Source: Ruminococcus sp. (GTDB lineage Bacteria; Bacillota; Clostridia; Oscillospirales; Acutalibacteraceae). Taken from it: DNA of 64,000 nt. This document shows, one piece after another, positions 55,990-64,000 of the stretch (within the stretch, counting starts at the first letter, position 1; every line of letters starts with the position of its first letter). The DNA lies in contig JAFRCW010000024.1 of assembly GCA_017404145.1 (NCBI GenBank), forward strand, positions 20,774 to 84,773. Reading direction: 5' to 3'. A model generated the notes under the pieces. That model worked only from the letters and a program-made list of their open reading frames with translations. It was not told where the DNA came from and did no database searches. The translations under genes were made by a program, and so were the position numbers.

Positions 55990-57129
55990 ATGGCTATTAC
56001 AGGAAGCGTCCAGCAAAAGAAAGGCAAATGGTATGCCGTTCTGAATTTAAAAGACATCAATGGAAAGCGCAAAGCAAAGTGGATATCGACAGGATTGACT
56101 GTTAGAGGCAATAAGAAAAAGGCAGAGAGATTCTTGGAGCAACAAATCGACAAATACTCCGAAAACCTTGCGGACAACTCGGCGACAGATATTCTGTTAG
56201 CAGATTATTTTGAGCGGTGGTTGCCTAAGATCAAAGATAAGGTCAGACCGAATACCTATCGTTCATATAAGGGTAATATGGAGAATCATATCATCCCTTA
56301 TTTTCGGGAGAAAAAGATCCGACTGCAGCAACTGTGTCCTGTCAATCTCGAAGAATACTATCAGTACATGAAAGAACAAGGTTTGTCCTCGACCACGATC
56401 AAGCACCATCATCAAAATATCAGCAAGGCGTTGTCGGACGCGATTCACGATAAGCTGCTGATCTATAATCCTGCGAGCGCAGCAAAATCACCATCGCCCG
56501 CAAAGTTCAAGGCAAAGTTCCTAACTCCGAAACAGTTAGAACAGCTTATGCTTTTGGTGAAAGGCTCGGTCATCGAGTTACCGGTTCAGCTTTGCTCGAT
56601 CTACGGGTTCCGCAGAAGCGAGGTGTTGGGACTGAAATGGAAGTATATCGACTTTGATCAGCGCACGCTGACTGTTGCAGAGACCTTACAGCAGAATACC
56701 GGTGGCAGTTATGCAGACGTAACCAAGAACGAAAGCAGCTGCAGAATGCTTCCTTTAACACAACAGGCGTATGATTTGTTGCTTGCTCAGAAAGAACAGC
56801 AAGAGGAACGCGCAAGGGTGATGGGAAGTTATTACAATAAGAGTGACTATGTTTGTACATGGGCTGACGGTAAGGTGATAGAACCGAATTATCTGACCAG
56901 AACCTTTCACAAGATCCTGCAAAAGAGCGATCTGCCGATGGTTCGGTTGCATGATTTGCGCCATAGTACGGCGAGTAACCTGATCGAGCAGAATGTTTCT
57001 ATCGTCAATGTGGCGAGTTGGTTAGGTCACAGCAGTCCTACGACCACTCTAAATTTCTATGCTCACACCAATCAGGAGCAGAAAAAGAGGGTGGCAAATG
57101 TCATAGACGGAATGCTCGCCGTGAGGTGA
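55990..57129 (+). CDS. Tyrosine integrase of the second integrative element
   Basis: The 379-aa protein has an arm-binding AP2-like N-terminus (GSVQQKKGKWYAVLNLKD), a core-binding SAM-like domain, and a complete catalytic domain: Arg in YGFRRSEVLGL, Lys near KNESSCRMLPL, HDLRHSTASN, WLGHSSPTTTLNFYAHT. AAAGGAG precedes ATG 55990. It ends 188 bp from the tRNA-Trp fragment at 57318 with arm-type repeats between, so it most likely integrates the 41293-57361 element at the tRNA-Trp 3' end. Confidence 0.93.
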   Translation: MAITGSVQQKKGKWYAVLNLKDINGKRKAKWISTGLTVRGNKKKAERFLEQQIDKYSENLADNSATDILLADYFERWLPKIKDKVRPNTYRSYKGNMENHIIPYFREKKIRLQQLCPVNLEEYYQYMKEQGLSSTTIKHHHQNISKALSDAIHDKLLIYNPASAAKSPSPAKFKAKFLTPKQLEQLMLLVKGSVIELPVQLCSIYGFRRSEVLGLKWKYIDFDQRTLTVAETLQQNTGGSYADVTKNESSCRMLPLTQQAYDLLLAQKEQQEERARVMGSYYNKSDYVCTWADGKVIEPNYLTRTFHKILQKSDLPMVRLHDLRHSTASNLIEQNVSIVNVASWLGHSSPTTTLNFYAHTNQEQKKRVANVIDGMLAVR

Positions 57130-57130
57130 T

Positions 57131-57250
57131 TCGGTTAGAAACGGTTAGAAAAAGCGTCGAAAATCGGTAGACATCGTTAGAAGAAAAAGCCTAACACGTT
57201 AGAAATGTGTTAGAAAAGTGTTAGAAAAAAGGGTATAGCTCGTTAGAACC
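57131..57250 (+). repeat. Right arm-type repeats (GTTAGAA)
   Basis: About eight copies of GTTAGAA(AA) in direct orientation lie between int and att copy 2. They match the repeats at 41471-41516 at the other end. Probable integrase arm sites. Confidence 0.65.
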
Positions 57251-57274
57251 GGGTTCAACACAAAAAAGAAAACC

Positions 57275-57306
57275 CTCAAAAACGGCTTAGATAAGCCATT
57301 TTTGAG
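57275..57306 (+). terminator. Integrase terminator
   Basis: CTCAAAAACGGCTTA-GA-TAAGCCATTTTTGAG, a 15-bp stem with one mismatch, ends 12 bp before att copy 2. Confidence 0.75.
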
Positions 57307-57317
57307 AGCCTGTTTGG

Positions 57318-57361
57318 CAGGGGCAGAAGGACTTGAACCCTCGGCACGCGGTTTTGGAGCG
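57318..57361 (-). repeat. attachment site: 3' fragment of tRNA-Trp (copy 2)
   Basis: Complement: anticodon loop CTCCAAA, T-arm GAGGG-TTCAAGT-CCTTC, acceptor TGCCCCT, discriminator G and CCA (to 57315). The 5' half of the tRNA is absent. Direct repeat of 41293-41335 with two mismatches; right boundary of the second element. Confidence 0.85.
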
Positions 57362-57601
57362 CCAGAACGAGTTTGTTATTTCTTGTTATCCCGTGTTTTT
57401 TGTGACTAATCACCAATAAATGATATGAGCTAATTGTTATATATTACTAAACAAAATCGTCTTTTGTTAGAATAAAAAAATATAATGATAGATGACTTGA
57501 TAGATAAAGACGCCAATGTTCAGCGTAACAATAGAGTTTTGTTAGGAACAATTAGTAACTAAGCAACCACCAATACTTACATATCGAATAATATCTAATT
57601 T
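57362..57601. other. AT-rich left end of the third element, no gene seen
   Basis: No supported frame. GTTAGAAT/GTTAGGAAC words at about 57468 and 57540 may be further arm-type sites. Confidence 0.5.
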
Positions 57602-57636
57602 GAGCTGATTTTGTAGAAATACAAATCGGCTCTTTT
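57602..57636 (+). terminator. Hairpin with T-run before a small gene
   Basis: GAGCTGATTTTGTA-GAAA-TACAAATCGGCTC followed by TTTTATTT, directly before AGGAGG. A terminator or leader attenuator for the gene at 57652. Confidence 0.6.
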
Positions 57637-57651
57637 ATTTAGGAGGAAACT

Positions 57652-57885
57652 ATGCTTGAAGATTTGAATTTGGACAATACAGAGGACAAAGACCATCCAG
57701 ATGAATTAACCGAATATGAATGGGCTGAGTATTGTTCAACTATCCCGTCACCTTATGATTGTCAGTATTGCCGTCATTATAAAGATGTTTACGGTGATGG
57801 TAATAGAATATGCAGTTTATATCATTGCCCTTATCAAGAGCGTGATCTTCAAATATGGAAGGATAGTTTAGACAGTTATGACTAA
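57652..57885 (+). CDS. Small Cys-rich hypothetical protein (77 aa)
   Basis: ATG 57652 follows AGGAGG. The acidic N-terminal half is followed by CQYCRHYKDVYGDGNRIC and LYHCPYQ, a four- or five-cysteine pattern suggesting a zinc-binding knuckle. Not recognised. First gene of the conjugative element to the right; an accessory regulator is possible. Confidence 0.6.
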   Translation: MLEDLNLDNTEDKDHPDELTEYEWAEYCSTIPSPYDCQYCRHYKDVYGDGNRICSLYHCPYQERDLQIWKDSLDSYD

Positions 57886-58068
57886 ACATTCATTCCTTCT
57901 GTTTGAAAACTATACTTTGATTACTACTCATTTTTGTTTTTCATCATTCATCTCCTTTCTACGGTGAGCCGAGAGCCGGTCTTTCGGCTCACCTACATAC
58001 CGAGAAATCGCATACTTTATATATTTCAGTTTTCTATATATAATGAAAGCGTAAGGAGGTAATGTGTT

Positions 58069-58251
58069 ATGAAAAGCCCTAAATACCATTTGTACTTGAC
58101 GAGCAAAGAGTACACACAGGTTATCAGCGCTCTTGTTAAGCTGAAAAACGAGCTTATCAGCGAAGGCAGATATACCGACGCGGTTGACGAACTCCTTATT
58201 AAATTCAGCAAGGCGAGAACGAAAAATCTCAAAGTCGTATATACGAACTGA
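58069..58251 (+). CDS. Small hypothetical protein upstream of parA (60 aa)
   Basis: A strong AAGGAGGT precedes ATG 58069. The basic, helical product (MKSPKYHLYLTSKEYTQVIS...) is typical of short proteins at the start of Tn1549-like elements. No domain named. A terminator follows at 58259. Confidence 0.65.
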   Translation: MKSPKYHLYLTSKEYTQVISALVKLKNELISEGRYTDAVDELLIKFSKARTKNLKVVYTN

Positions 58252-58258
58252 TTATTTG

Positions 58259-58289
58259 ACTGTCTGTTTTAATAACAGGCAGTTTTTTT
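58259..58289 (+). terminator. Terminator
   Basis: CTGTCTGTT (58260-58268) pairs with AACAGGCAG (58274-58282), one G-T pair, followed by TTTTTT. Confidence 0.8.
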
Positions 58290-58380
58290 ATGCCCATTTT
58301 TAGATAGCAGCACAATAAATAAGTCATACATAGCTGCTATTACAGTTGGCGCTATGAATCTAATGAAAGGAGGTATAACG

Positions 58381-59205
58381 ATGCCAAACTGTAAAACAAT
58401 AGCCGTTTGCAATCAGAAGGGCGGCGTAGGCAAAACTACAACCACAATGAATCTGGGCGTAGGCTTGGCAATGCAAGGTAAACGTGTACTTCTTGTTGAC
58501 TGTGATCCGCAGGGCGATTTAACAACCTGTCTTGGATGGCAGAGAGTTGACGAGATACCGGTTACCCTTGCCACCAAAATGTATGAGATTATCAGTGACG
58601 AAGCAACCGACGCTTCAAGCGGTATTCTCCATCACAGCGAAGGTGTTGACCTTGTTCCGTCCAACACGGACTTAGAGGGCTTGGAAATGTATCTTGTTAC
58701 GGCAATGAGCCGCGAGAACATTCTAAAAAGCTATCTGAATAAGGTCAAGTCAGACTATGACTATGTTCTGATCGATTGCAGACCGTCACTCGGTATGCTG
58801 ACCTTAAATGCTTTAACGGCTGCGGACAGCGTAGTTATTCCCGTTCAGGCTCAGTATTTGCCTGCAAGGGCGATGACACAGCTCCTTCGGACTGTTTCAA
58901 AGGTCAAGGCGCATACCAATCCTAAGTTGTCGATAGACGGCATTCTGCTTACTCTCGTCGATAACAGGACTAACCTTGCGAAAAGCACCACAGAAGCGAT
59001 CTACGAAAACTTCGGAAGTGCTGTCAGGATTTTCAAGACAAAAATCCCTATCGCCGTAAAAGCGGCAGAAGTATCTTCCAAAGGCAAGAGCATTTACGCT
59101 TATGAAGCAAACAGCAAGGCTGCGCTGGCATATTCCGCTTTCACTAAGGAGGTGTTGAACGATGCCAAAAAGAAAGAGCGACTTCGAACTTCCGAAGTAC
59201 GATGA
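58381..59205 (+). CDS. parA: ParA/Soj-type partition ATPase
   Basis: The 274-aa protein has the deviant Walker A CNQKGGVGKTTTTMNLG, Walker A' VLLVDCDPQGDLTTC, and IDCRPSLGMLTLNAL. With ParB it segregates or stabilises the element when excised. ATG 58381 has GAAAGGAGG upstream. The parB start lies inside its 3' end (44-nt overlap). ParA/ParB at the left end followed by a large adhesin is a layout of Tn1549-type conjugative elements in gut Firmicutes. Confidence 0.95.
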   Translation: MPNCKTIAVCNQKGGVGKTTTTMNLGVGLAMQGKRVLLVDCDPQGDLTTCLGWQRVDEIPVTLATKMYEIISDEATDASSGILHHSEGVDLVPSNTDLEGLEMYLVTAMSRENILKSYLNKVKSDYDYVLIDCRPSLGMLTLNALTAADSVVIPVQAQYLPARAMTQLLRTVSKVKAHTNPKLSIDGILLTLVDNRTNLAKSTTEAIYENFGSAVRIFKTKIPIAVKAAEVSSKGKSIYAYEANSKAALAYSAFTKEVLNDAKKKERLRTSEVR

Positions 59206-60100
59206 TCTTTTCTCCACACAGGAGGAGCGCGACGAAGCGAAGCTCGACAAGATCAGGGACATTCCGCTGGAACTGATTGACGATTTCCCCGACCATCCTT
59301 TTCATGTTCGTGATGACGAGGATATGCAACAGCTTGTCGATAGCATCAAATCGCGCGGTGTTTTAACTCCTGCTGTCCTTCGTGAAAAGGAGGACGGGAG
59401 ATATGAGCTTGTCAGCGGACACAGACGAAAACGCGCTTGTGAGCTTGCAGGACTGTCCACGCTCAGAAGTGAGATTAAGGATTTGTCGCGTGATGAAGCG
59501 ATCATCTATATGGTTGAGAGCAACTTTCAGCGCTCTTCCATTCTGCCGAGCGAGAAAGCCTTTTCCTACAAAATGCGACTTGAAGCTATGAAGCGACAGG
59601 CAGGCAGACCGAAGAAAGAAAATTTAGTCCCAGTGGGACAAAATTTTTCGAGGGAAGAATTGGCGAATCAAACAGGCGACAGCCAAACTCAGATTCAGAG
59701 ATATATCCGCTTGACCTACCTTATCCCTGAACTGCTTGATTTAGTAGATGAGGGCAGTATCAAAATGCGTCCGGCTGTTGAGCTTTCGTATTTGGACGAA
59801 CAATTCCAAAGAGATGTGTTTGAGGAGATTGAAGTAAACCAATGTACTCCTTCACACGCACAGGCAATTCGCCTGAGAAAAATGCAGGACGAGGGTATTC
59901 TTACCGCAGAAGCAGTGAGCGAGGTCATTTCTGAGATCAAACCCAATCAGAAAGAACGCATTATACTCCGAGGCGAGAAAATACGCAAGCTCATTCCCAA
60001 AGCTGTTCCGATAGAACAGACGGAGGACTTTATCTGCAAGGCTGTTGAACACTACAACAAGTTTCTCAGCAAAAAGCGGTCAGAGCGTGACAGCAGATAG
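59162..60100 (+). CDS. parB: ParB-like partition protein
   Basis: The 312-aa protein has the ParB/Srx N-terminal nuclease-like fold (NPFHVR-like HPFHVRDDEDMQQLVDSI, GVLTPAVLREKEDG, ELVSGHRRKRACELAG), a central HTH (SREELANQTGDSQTQIQRYI) and a basic C-terminus. It overlaps parA by 44 nt. It would bind a centromere-like site on the element; I saw no obvious parS repeat. Confidence 0.92.
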   Translation: MPKRKSDFELPKYDDLFSTQEERDEAKLDKIRDIPLELIDDFPDHPFHVRDDEDMQQLVDSIKSRGVLTPAVLREKEDGRYELVSGHRRKRACELAGLSTLRSEIKDLSRDEAIIYMVESNFQRSSILPSEKAFSYKMRLEAMKRQAGRPKKENLVPVGQNFSREELANQTGDSQTQIQRYIRLTYLIPELLDLVDEGSIKMRPAVELSYLDEQFQRDVFEEIEVNQCTPSHAQAIRLRKMQDEGILTAEAVSEVISEIKPNQKERIILRGEKIRKLIPKAVPIEQTEDFICKAVEHYNKFLSKKRSERDSR

Positions 60101-60261
60101 GCGGAGTTTTTTTTGAAAATCCCCTTTCCCACACCCTAACCCCTTGACTGTCGGTTACTCTCCGAAAAGAAAGATAATATCTATTAAATTAAATCTATCT
60201 ATTTAATCAAACTCTTTCTTATAGACGAGGGCGACGGTACAAACACACAATTTCAATCACA

Positions 60262-60287
60262 CGGACGGTTTTTCCGTCCGATTTTTT
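60262..60287 (+). terminator. Terminator before the adhesin gene
   Basis: CGGACGG-TTTTT-CCGTCCG followed by ATTTTTT, immediately before the GGAGG of the adhesin gene. It may end parAB transcripts or act as an attenuator for the adhesin. Confidence 0.75.
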
Positions 60288-60302
60288 ATGGAGGTTATTA
60301 CG

Positions 60303-63300
60303 ATGAAGAAAGTAATCCACAAGAGCTTTTTCAAAAGAGGAACGGCTATTCTGCTGGCTCTGATCTGCCTGATTTCAGCAATTTGCCTTGTTCCCATCAA
60401 CGCGGCTTCAAGAGAAGTCACCATCACCTTTGATTACGCATACGATACAGGCGGCAACATCATCGGTTTTGTGCAGTACACGGAACACGACGGCTATGTT
60501 GTCGGCACAGCCGGAGAAGAACTGTGTACCATTCAGGCAGACGGCGACGATGCCTACTGCATCGAACCCGGACACTCGCTCTACTCAGGCAATACACTGA
60601 CAACCGATGCTTCTGCGGCTTGGAACGCACTGTCAAAGGCTCAGAAGAAGGCAGTCAACCTCGCCCTTCTTTTCGGAAAGTCCGGCAACGGCGCGAATTT
60701 GGGAGGAACAGAAGGTCAGAAATGGATCGCAACTCAGCTTGTTGTATGGGAATTCTGCACAGGCTGCCGCGACGCTTCAACCTTTAAGCTGAAGAACTCC
60801 AAGTTTATCGACGGTATCACGGCGGGCGACAACAACCCCGGCGTTAAGTCAAATTACAACAAGATTATCGCTAAGCTCAACGACTACAATGTGATTCCGA
60901 GCTTTGCCTATGAAACTCAGGCAAACGCAAAGAGCAACGTCAAGGAGCTGAAGTACAGCGATGGGAAGTACACCCTCACTCTGACAGACAGCAACGGTAT
61001 GTTATCCGACTACGCTTTCAAAAAGACCGGTGATGTATCTGTTTCGATTTCAGGCAACAAGATCACCCTGACTTCCTCAAAGGCGATTGACAGCCCTGTT
61101 GTTTTCGGCGCAGAGAAGAAAATGCCGAAGGTTACAGGTACGCTCATTGCCTGCGGCGCGTCTTCTAAGCAGGATGTTGTCACGGGCGTACAGTCCGATA
61201 CGGAAACTAAGAGCGCGTATTTCGCCGTCAAAACATCTTCGGGCAGCTTGAAGCTCATTAAGACTTCCGATGACGGCAAGGTCAGCGGTATCAGCTTCAC
61301 TATCACGGGACCAAACAATTACAGCAAAACAGCAAAGACCAACGCGGACGGTGAATTTCAGCTCAATGACCTCGTTCCGGGAACGTACACGGTAACAGAG
61401 GTCACCGAGGATAGATATGAAACTCAGAAAGCACAGAAAGTAACCGTAGAAAGCGGCAAGGTAGCCAGCGTAAAATTCAGCAATGTTTTGAAGCGCGGCG
61501 ATTTACAGGTCGTGAAGTCCTCTGAGGACAATTTCAATGAAGGCGTAAAATTCCACCTTTACGGCACTTCTCTTTCGGGAGCAAAAGTAGATGAATATGC
61601 TGTTACTGATAATACTGGTACTGCTAATTTCAAAAATATCTTGGTGAGCGGCGATACACCCTATACGCTCGAAGAAGTTGACACGGCTATCCGATACGTT
61701 GTTCCGAAGTCACAGACCGCGCCCGTCGTTTGGGATAAGGATACTAAACGTGAATTCACCAATACACTCAAAAAGTTTATCGTTGAGGTCGCAAAGGTCG
61801 ATTCCGAAACCAAGAAGCCGCAGGGTGACGCTTCCCTTGCAGGAGCGAAGTACGGTATCTATGACGGCGACAAGCTGATTGACACCTACACCACCGATAA
61901 GGACGGCAAATTCACCACTAAGGAATATGTCTGCGGCGATAATTGGACTATCAGGGAAATTGAGCCGTCTGAGGGCTATTTGCTTGATGAAACTGTCTAT
62001 CCTGTCGGCGCAGAAGCGAAGAAGTACACCATTGAGCATAACAAATGCGTTCTCAGCGTAAATGAGGACGTTATCAAGGGCGATATTGAAATCGTCAAGC
62101 ACACCGATCAGGGACAGACCAAGATTGAAACACCCGAAGAAGGAGCCACGTTTCAGCTCTTTCTCAAAAGCGCAGGGAGTTTTGACAACGCACACGAAAG
62201 CGTCCGTAACACCCTTGTCTGTGACGAAAAAGGCTACGCAAAATCAAAGAAGCTGCCCTACGGCACTTATACCGTCCATCAGACCTACGGATGGGAAGGT
62301 CGTCACTATGTCGATGATTTCGATGTGTATGTTTGCGACAACTCCAAACCGTACAGCTTCATCATTAACAATGATATTTTTGAATCCTATCTCAAGGTGG
62401 TTAAGGTGGATGCTGAAACAGGAAAGACCATCCCCTACGAAGGAGCAGGATTCCAGATTTATGCACCCGATAATACTCTGATCACAATGTCCGTTCCTTA
62501 TCCCTCGAATCTGACAATCGACACATTCTATACCAACAGCGAGGGCTATCTGATTACGCCCGAAATGCTTGTGTACGATAAGGGCTATAAGCTCGTTGAG
62601 GTGCAGGCTCCCTACGGCTATGTGCTCGACAGCACACCCGTTACCTTTGACATTACCGAGGACAACGCTACCGAGGAAAATGCGCTCACTATCGTAAAGG
62701 TAAACAAAGCGAACACGCCGCAAAAGGGCAAGATTACTGTCACCAAAGAGGGCGAGAGCTTTGTAGGCGTGAATGTTATCGGTGAGGAAACTCCCGTTTA
62801 TCAGCCCGTGTTCGAAATCACCAAACAGAAAGGCGCAGTTTACTCCATCACCGCCGCCGAGGATATTGTTACTCCCGACGGCACTCTCAGAGTGAAGAAA
62901 GGCACGGTTGTCGATACCGTTACCACAGACGGCAAGGGTACGGCAACAAGCAAGGCACTCTATCTCGGTAAATATACCGTCAAGGAGGACAAGGCTCCTG
63001 CCGGAATGGTCATTAGTGACGAGATCCACACGGTTGAGCTTGCCTATGCAGGACAGGAAATTTCCGTAACCGATAGCGCTACTTCGTTCTACAACGAAAG
63101 GCAGAAAGCCAACATTACACTCGCAAAGGTAATGGAAAGAAACGAAGCCTTTGAAATCGGCGACAACAGCGAAATCCTCAATGTCACCTTCGGCTTATTT
63201 GCCGAGAGCGATATTACCGCCGCGAACGGCGACACCATCCCTGCTGACGGTCTGCTCGAGATCGTTTCCGTTGATGAAAACGGTAACGCTGCCTTTACCG

Positions 63301-64000
63301 CCGATATTCCGTTCGGCAAATACTATGTCAAGGAGCTTGCTACTGACGAGCATTATATCCTTAACGATGAACGCCACGGCTTTGAGTTTACCTACGGCGG
63401 TCAGACCGTCAAGACAGTTGAAATCAAGGCAAACGGCGATGAGCCGTTCACTAACGAGTTGATTTACGGCTCCGTATCCGGCAAGAAGGTTGATGAAAAC
63501 GGCGAAGCACTCGGCGGCGCGGTTATCGGACTATTCAAGACCGATGATGTAGAATTCACAAAGGAAAACGCAACCTTGACAACAGAATCAGCCGATGACG
63601 GCAGCTTCAGCTTTGGCGAGAACAATATCCCGTTCGGCACTTGGTATATCCGTGAGATTACCCAGCCCACAGGCTTTGTACTCAACGATACCGTGTACCC
63701 CGTCACCATCGGTGCAGACGGCGATATGGTCGAAATCGAGATTGTCAACGAGTATATTCGCGGCAACGTCAAGACAACAAAGGTTGATGCCGACTATCCC
63801 GAAAATAAGCTGACAGGCGCGGTATTTGAAATCTATTCAGATACCAATGAGGATGAAAAGCTCGACAAGGATGATACGCTGGTCGGCGAACTCAAAGAAT
63901 CCGATACAGGTATTTATGAGATGAACGACATCGTTTACGGTCACTATCTTGTAAAGGAAAAGACCGCGCCTGACGGCTTCATTCTTGACGAGAACACCTA
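60303..64000 (+). CDS. Large thioester-domain, Cna-B repeat surface adhesin (3' partial)
   Basis: The frame from ATG 60303 (GGAGG upstream) is open to the window end, at least 1232 residues. A signal peptide (TAILLALICLISAICLVPINA) is followed by a thioester domain: Cys86 in YCIEPGH and Gln145 in ATQLVVWEF, the Cys-Gln pair that forms an internal thioester able to bind host amines. Then follow many SpaA/Cna-B isopeptide-type domains, ending in motifs such as GKYYVKELA, GTWYIREITQPTGFVLND and HYLVKEKTAPDGFILDE. The sortase motif would be beyond the window. Such adhesins are the surface proteins of Tn1549-like elements. It probably mediates cell contact during transfer or host binding. Confidence 0.92.
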   Translation, partial: MKKVIHKSFFKRGTAILLALICLISAICLVPINAASREVTITFDYAYDTGGNIIGFVQYTEHDGYVVGTAGEELCTIQADGDDAYCIEPGHSLYSGNTLTTDASAAWNALSKAQKKAVNLALLFGKSGNGANLGGTEGQKWIATQLVVWEFCTGCRDASTFKLKNSKFIDGITAGDNNPGVKSNYNKIIAKLNDYNVIPSFAYETQANAKSNVKELKYSDGKYTLTLTDSNGMLSDYAFKKTGDVSVSISGNKITLTSSKAIDSPVVFGAEKKMPKVTGTLIACGASSKQDVVTGVQSDTETKSAYFAVKTSSGSLKLIKTSDDGKVSGISFTITGPNNYSKTAKTNADGEFQLNDLVPGTYTVTEVTEDRYETQKAQKVTVESGKVASVKFSNVLKRGDLQVVKSSEDNFNEGVKFHLYGTSLSGAKVDEYAVTDNTGTANFKNILVSGDTPYTLEEVDTAIRYVVPKSQTAPVVWDKDTKREFTNTLKKFIVEVAKVDSETKKPQGDASLAGAKYGIYDGDKLIDTYTTDKDGKFTTKEYVCGDNWTIREIEPSEGYLLDETVYPVGAEAKKYTIEHNKCVLSVNEDVIKGDIEIVKHTDQGQTKIETPEEGATFQLFLKSAGSFDNAHESVRNTLVCDEKGYAKSKKLPYGTYTVHQTYGWEGRHYVDDFDVYVCDNSKPYSFIINNDIFESYLKVVKVDAETGKTIPYEGAGFQIYAPDNTLITMSVPYPSNLTIDTFYTNSEGYLITPEMLVYDKGYKLVEVQAPYGYVLDSTPVTFDITEDNATEENALTIVKVNKANTPQKGKITVTKEGESFVGVNVIGEETPVYQPVFEITKQKGAVYSITAAEDIVTPDGTLRVKKGTVVDTVTTDGKGTATSKALYLGKYTVKEDKAPAGMVISDEIHTVELAYAGQEISVTDSATSFYNERQKANITLAKVMERNEAFEIGDNSEILNVTFGLFAESDITAANGDTIPADGLLEIVSVDENGNAAFTADIPFGKYYVKELATDEHYILNDERHGFEFTYGGQTVKTVEIKANGDEPFTNELIYGSVSGKKVDENGEALGGAVIGLFKTDDVEFTKENATLTTESADDGSFSFGENNIPFGTWYIREITQPTGFVLNDTVYPVTIGADGDMVEIEIVNEYIRGNVKTTKVDADYPENKLTGAVFEIYSDTNEDEKLDKDDTLVGELKESDTGIYEMNDIVYGHYLVKEKTAPDGFILDENT

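Noticed and set aside
57131..57250. CRISPR array
   Set aside because: The repeats are 7-9 bp with irregular short spacing, and no cas genes are in the window; they fit integrase arm sites.
41293..57361. Complete tRNA-Trp genes at the two att copies
   Set aside because: Only the anticodon loop to the 3' end is present; no D-arm or 5' acceptor (complement of AGGGGCA) follows.

Overview
The window looks like chromosome from an anaerobic gut member of the class Clostridia, probably Oscillospiraceae or Ruminococcus-like. The main clues are a dockerin-bearing leucine-rich-repeat surface protein at the left edge, a type III glutamine synthetase, glutamate synthase split into separate domain genes, an ammonium channel fused to PII, and a conjugative-element adhesin at the right edge. 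The species cannot be named from this sequence alone.

Layout. 1-2462: 3' part of a cellulosome-type LRR/dockerin protein. 3298-9277 (minus): a cysteine/sulfur operon (cysK, ridA, a cysE broken by a small transposon, patB, tcdA, an iron-sulfur membrane protein and a small Cys-rich protein). It is driven from a promoter near 9250. Facing it from about 9304 is a plus-strand operon of two glutamate-cysteine-ligase-like genes around a class II amidotransferase. Both promoters carry the same 22-bp Rrf2/CymR-like palindrome. 13007-16136 (minus): a decaying operon ending in metI and a 5'-truncated metN. 17146-22961 (minus): purF-carA-carB. 23117-36691: a nitrogen island with amt-PII, type III GS, split glutamate synthase with its own ferredoxin and flavoprotein genes, a GS-like gene, an ANTAR antiterminator and pyrG. 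36787-64000: at least three stacked integrative elements. The first is degraded. The second is bounded by 3'-tRNA-Trp fragments at 41293 and 57318. The third is a ParA/ParB/thioester-adhesin conjugative element that runs off the right edge.

How the parts work together. The strongest regulatory signal is four leader or intergenic terminators (purF, amt, glnN, gltB operon). Each carries a short hairpin with a hexanucleotide loop that starts with A and has G at position 4, overlapping the 5' arm of the terminator. This is the hallmark of ANTAR targets, and the window encodes an ANTAR protein at 34304-34885. This suggests one antitermination regulon covering ammonium uptake, glutamine and glutamate synthesis, and two major glutamine-consuming enzymes.

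The second integrative element (41293-57361) is AT-rich and holds accessory modules: an XRE-DUF3990 (ADP-ribosyltransferase-like) toxin/antitoxin-like pair; a membrane protein, STAND ATPase and ATP-grasp ligase set bracketed by a perfect 22-bp inverted repeat; a four-gene HD/NUDIX/GNAT/pyrophosphatase/methyltransferase operon; and a tandem pair of non-coding repeats with differing but conserved palindromic hairpins. These are the best places to look for an undescribed system.

The chromosome part is rich in small non-autonomous repeats. One inactivates cysE, one sits in the cysK leader, one encodes the last codons of gshA, and one family of modular hairpins lies just upstream of amt, the ANTAR gene and pyrG.
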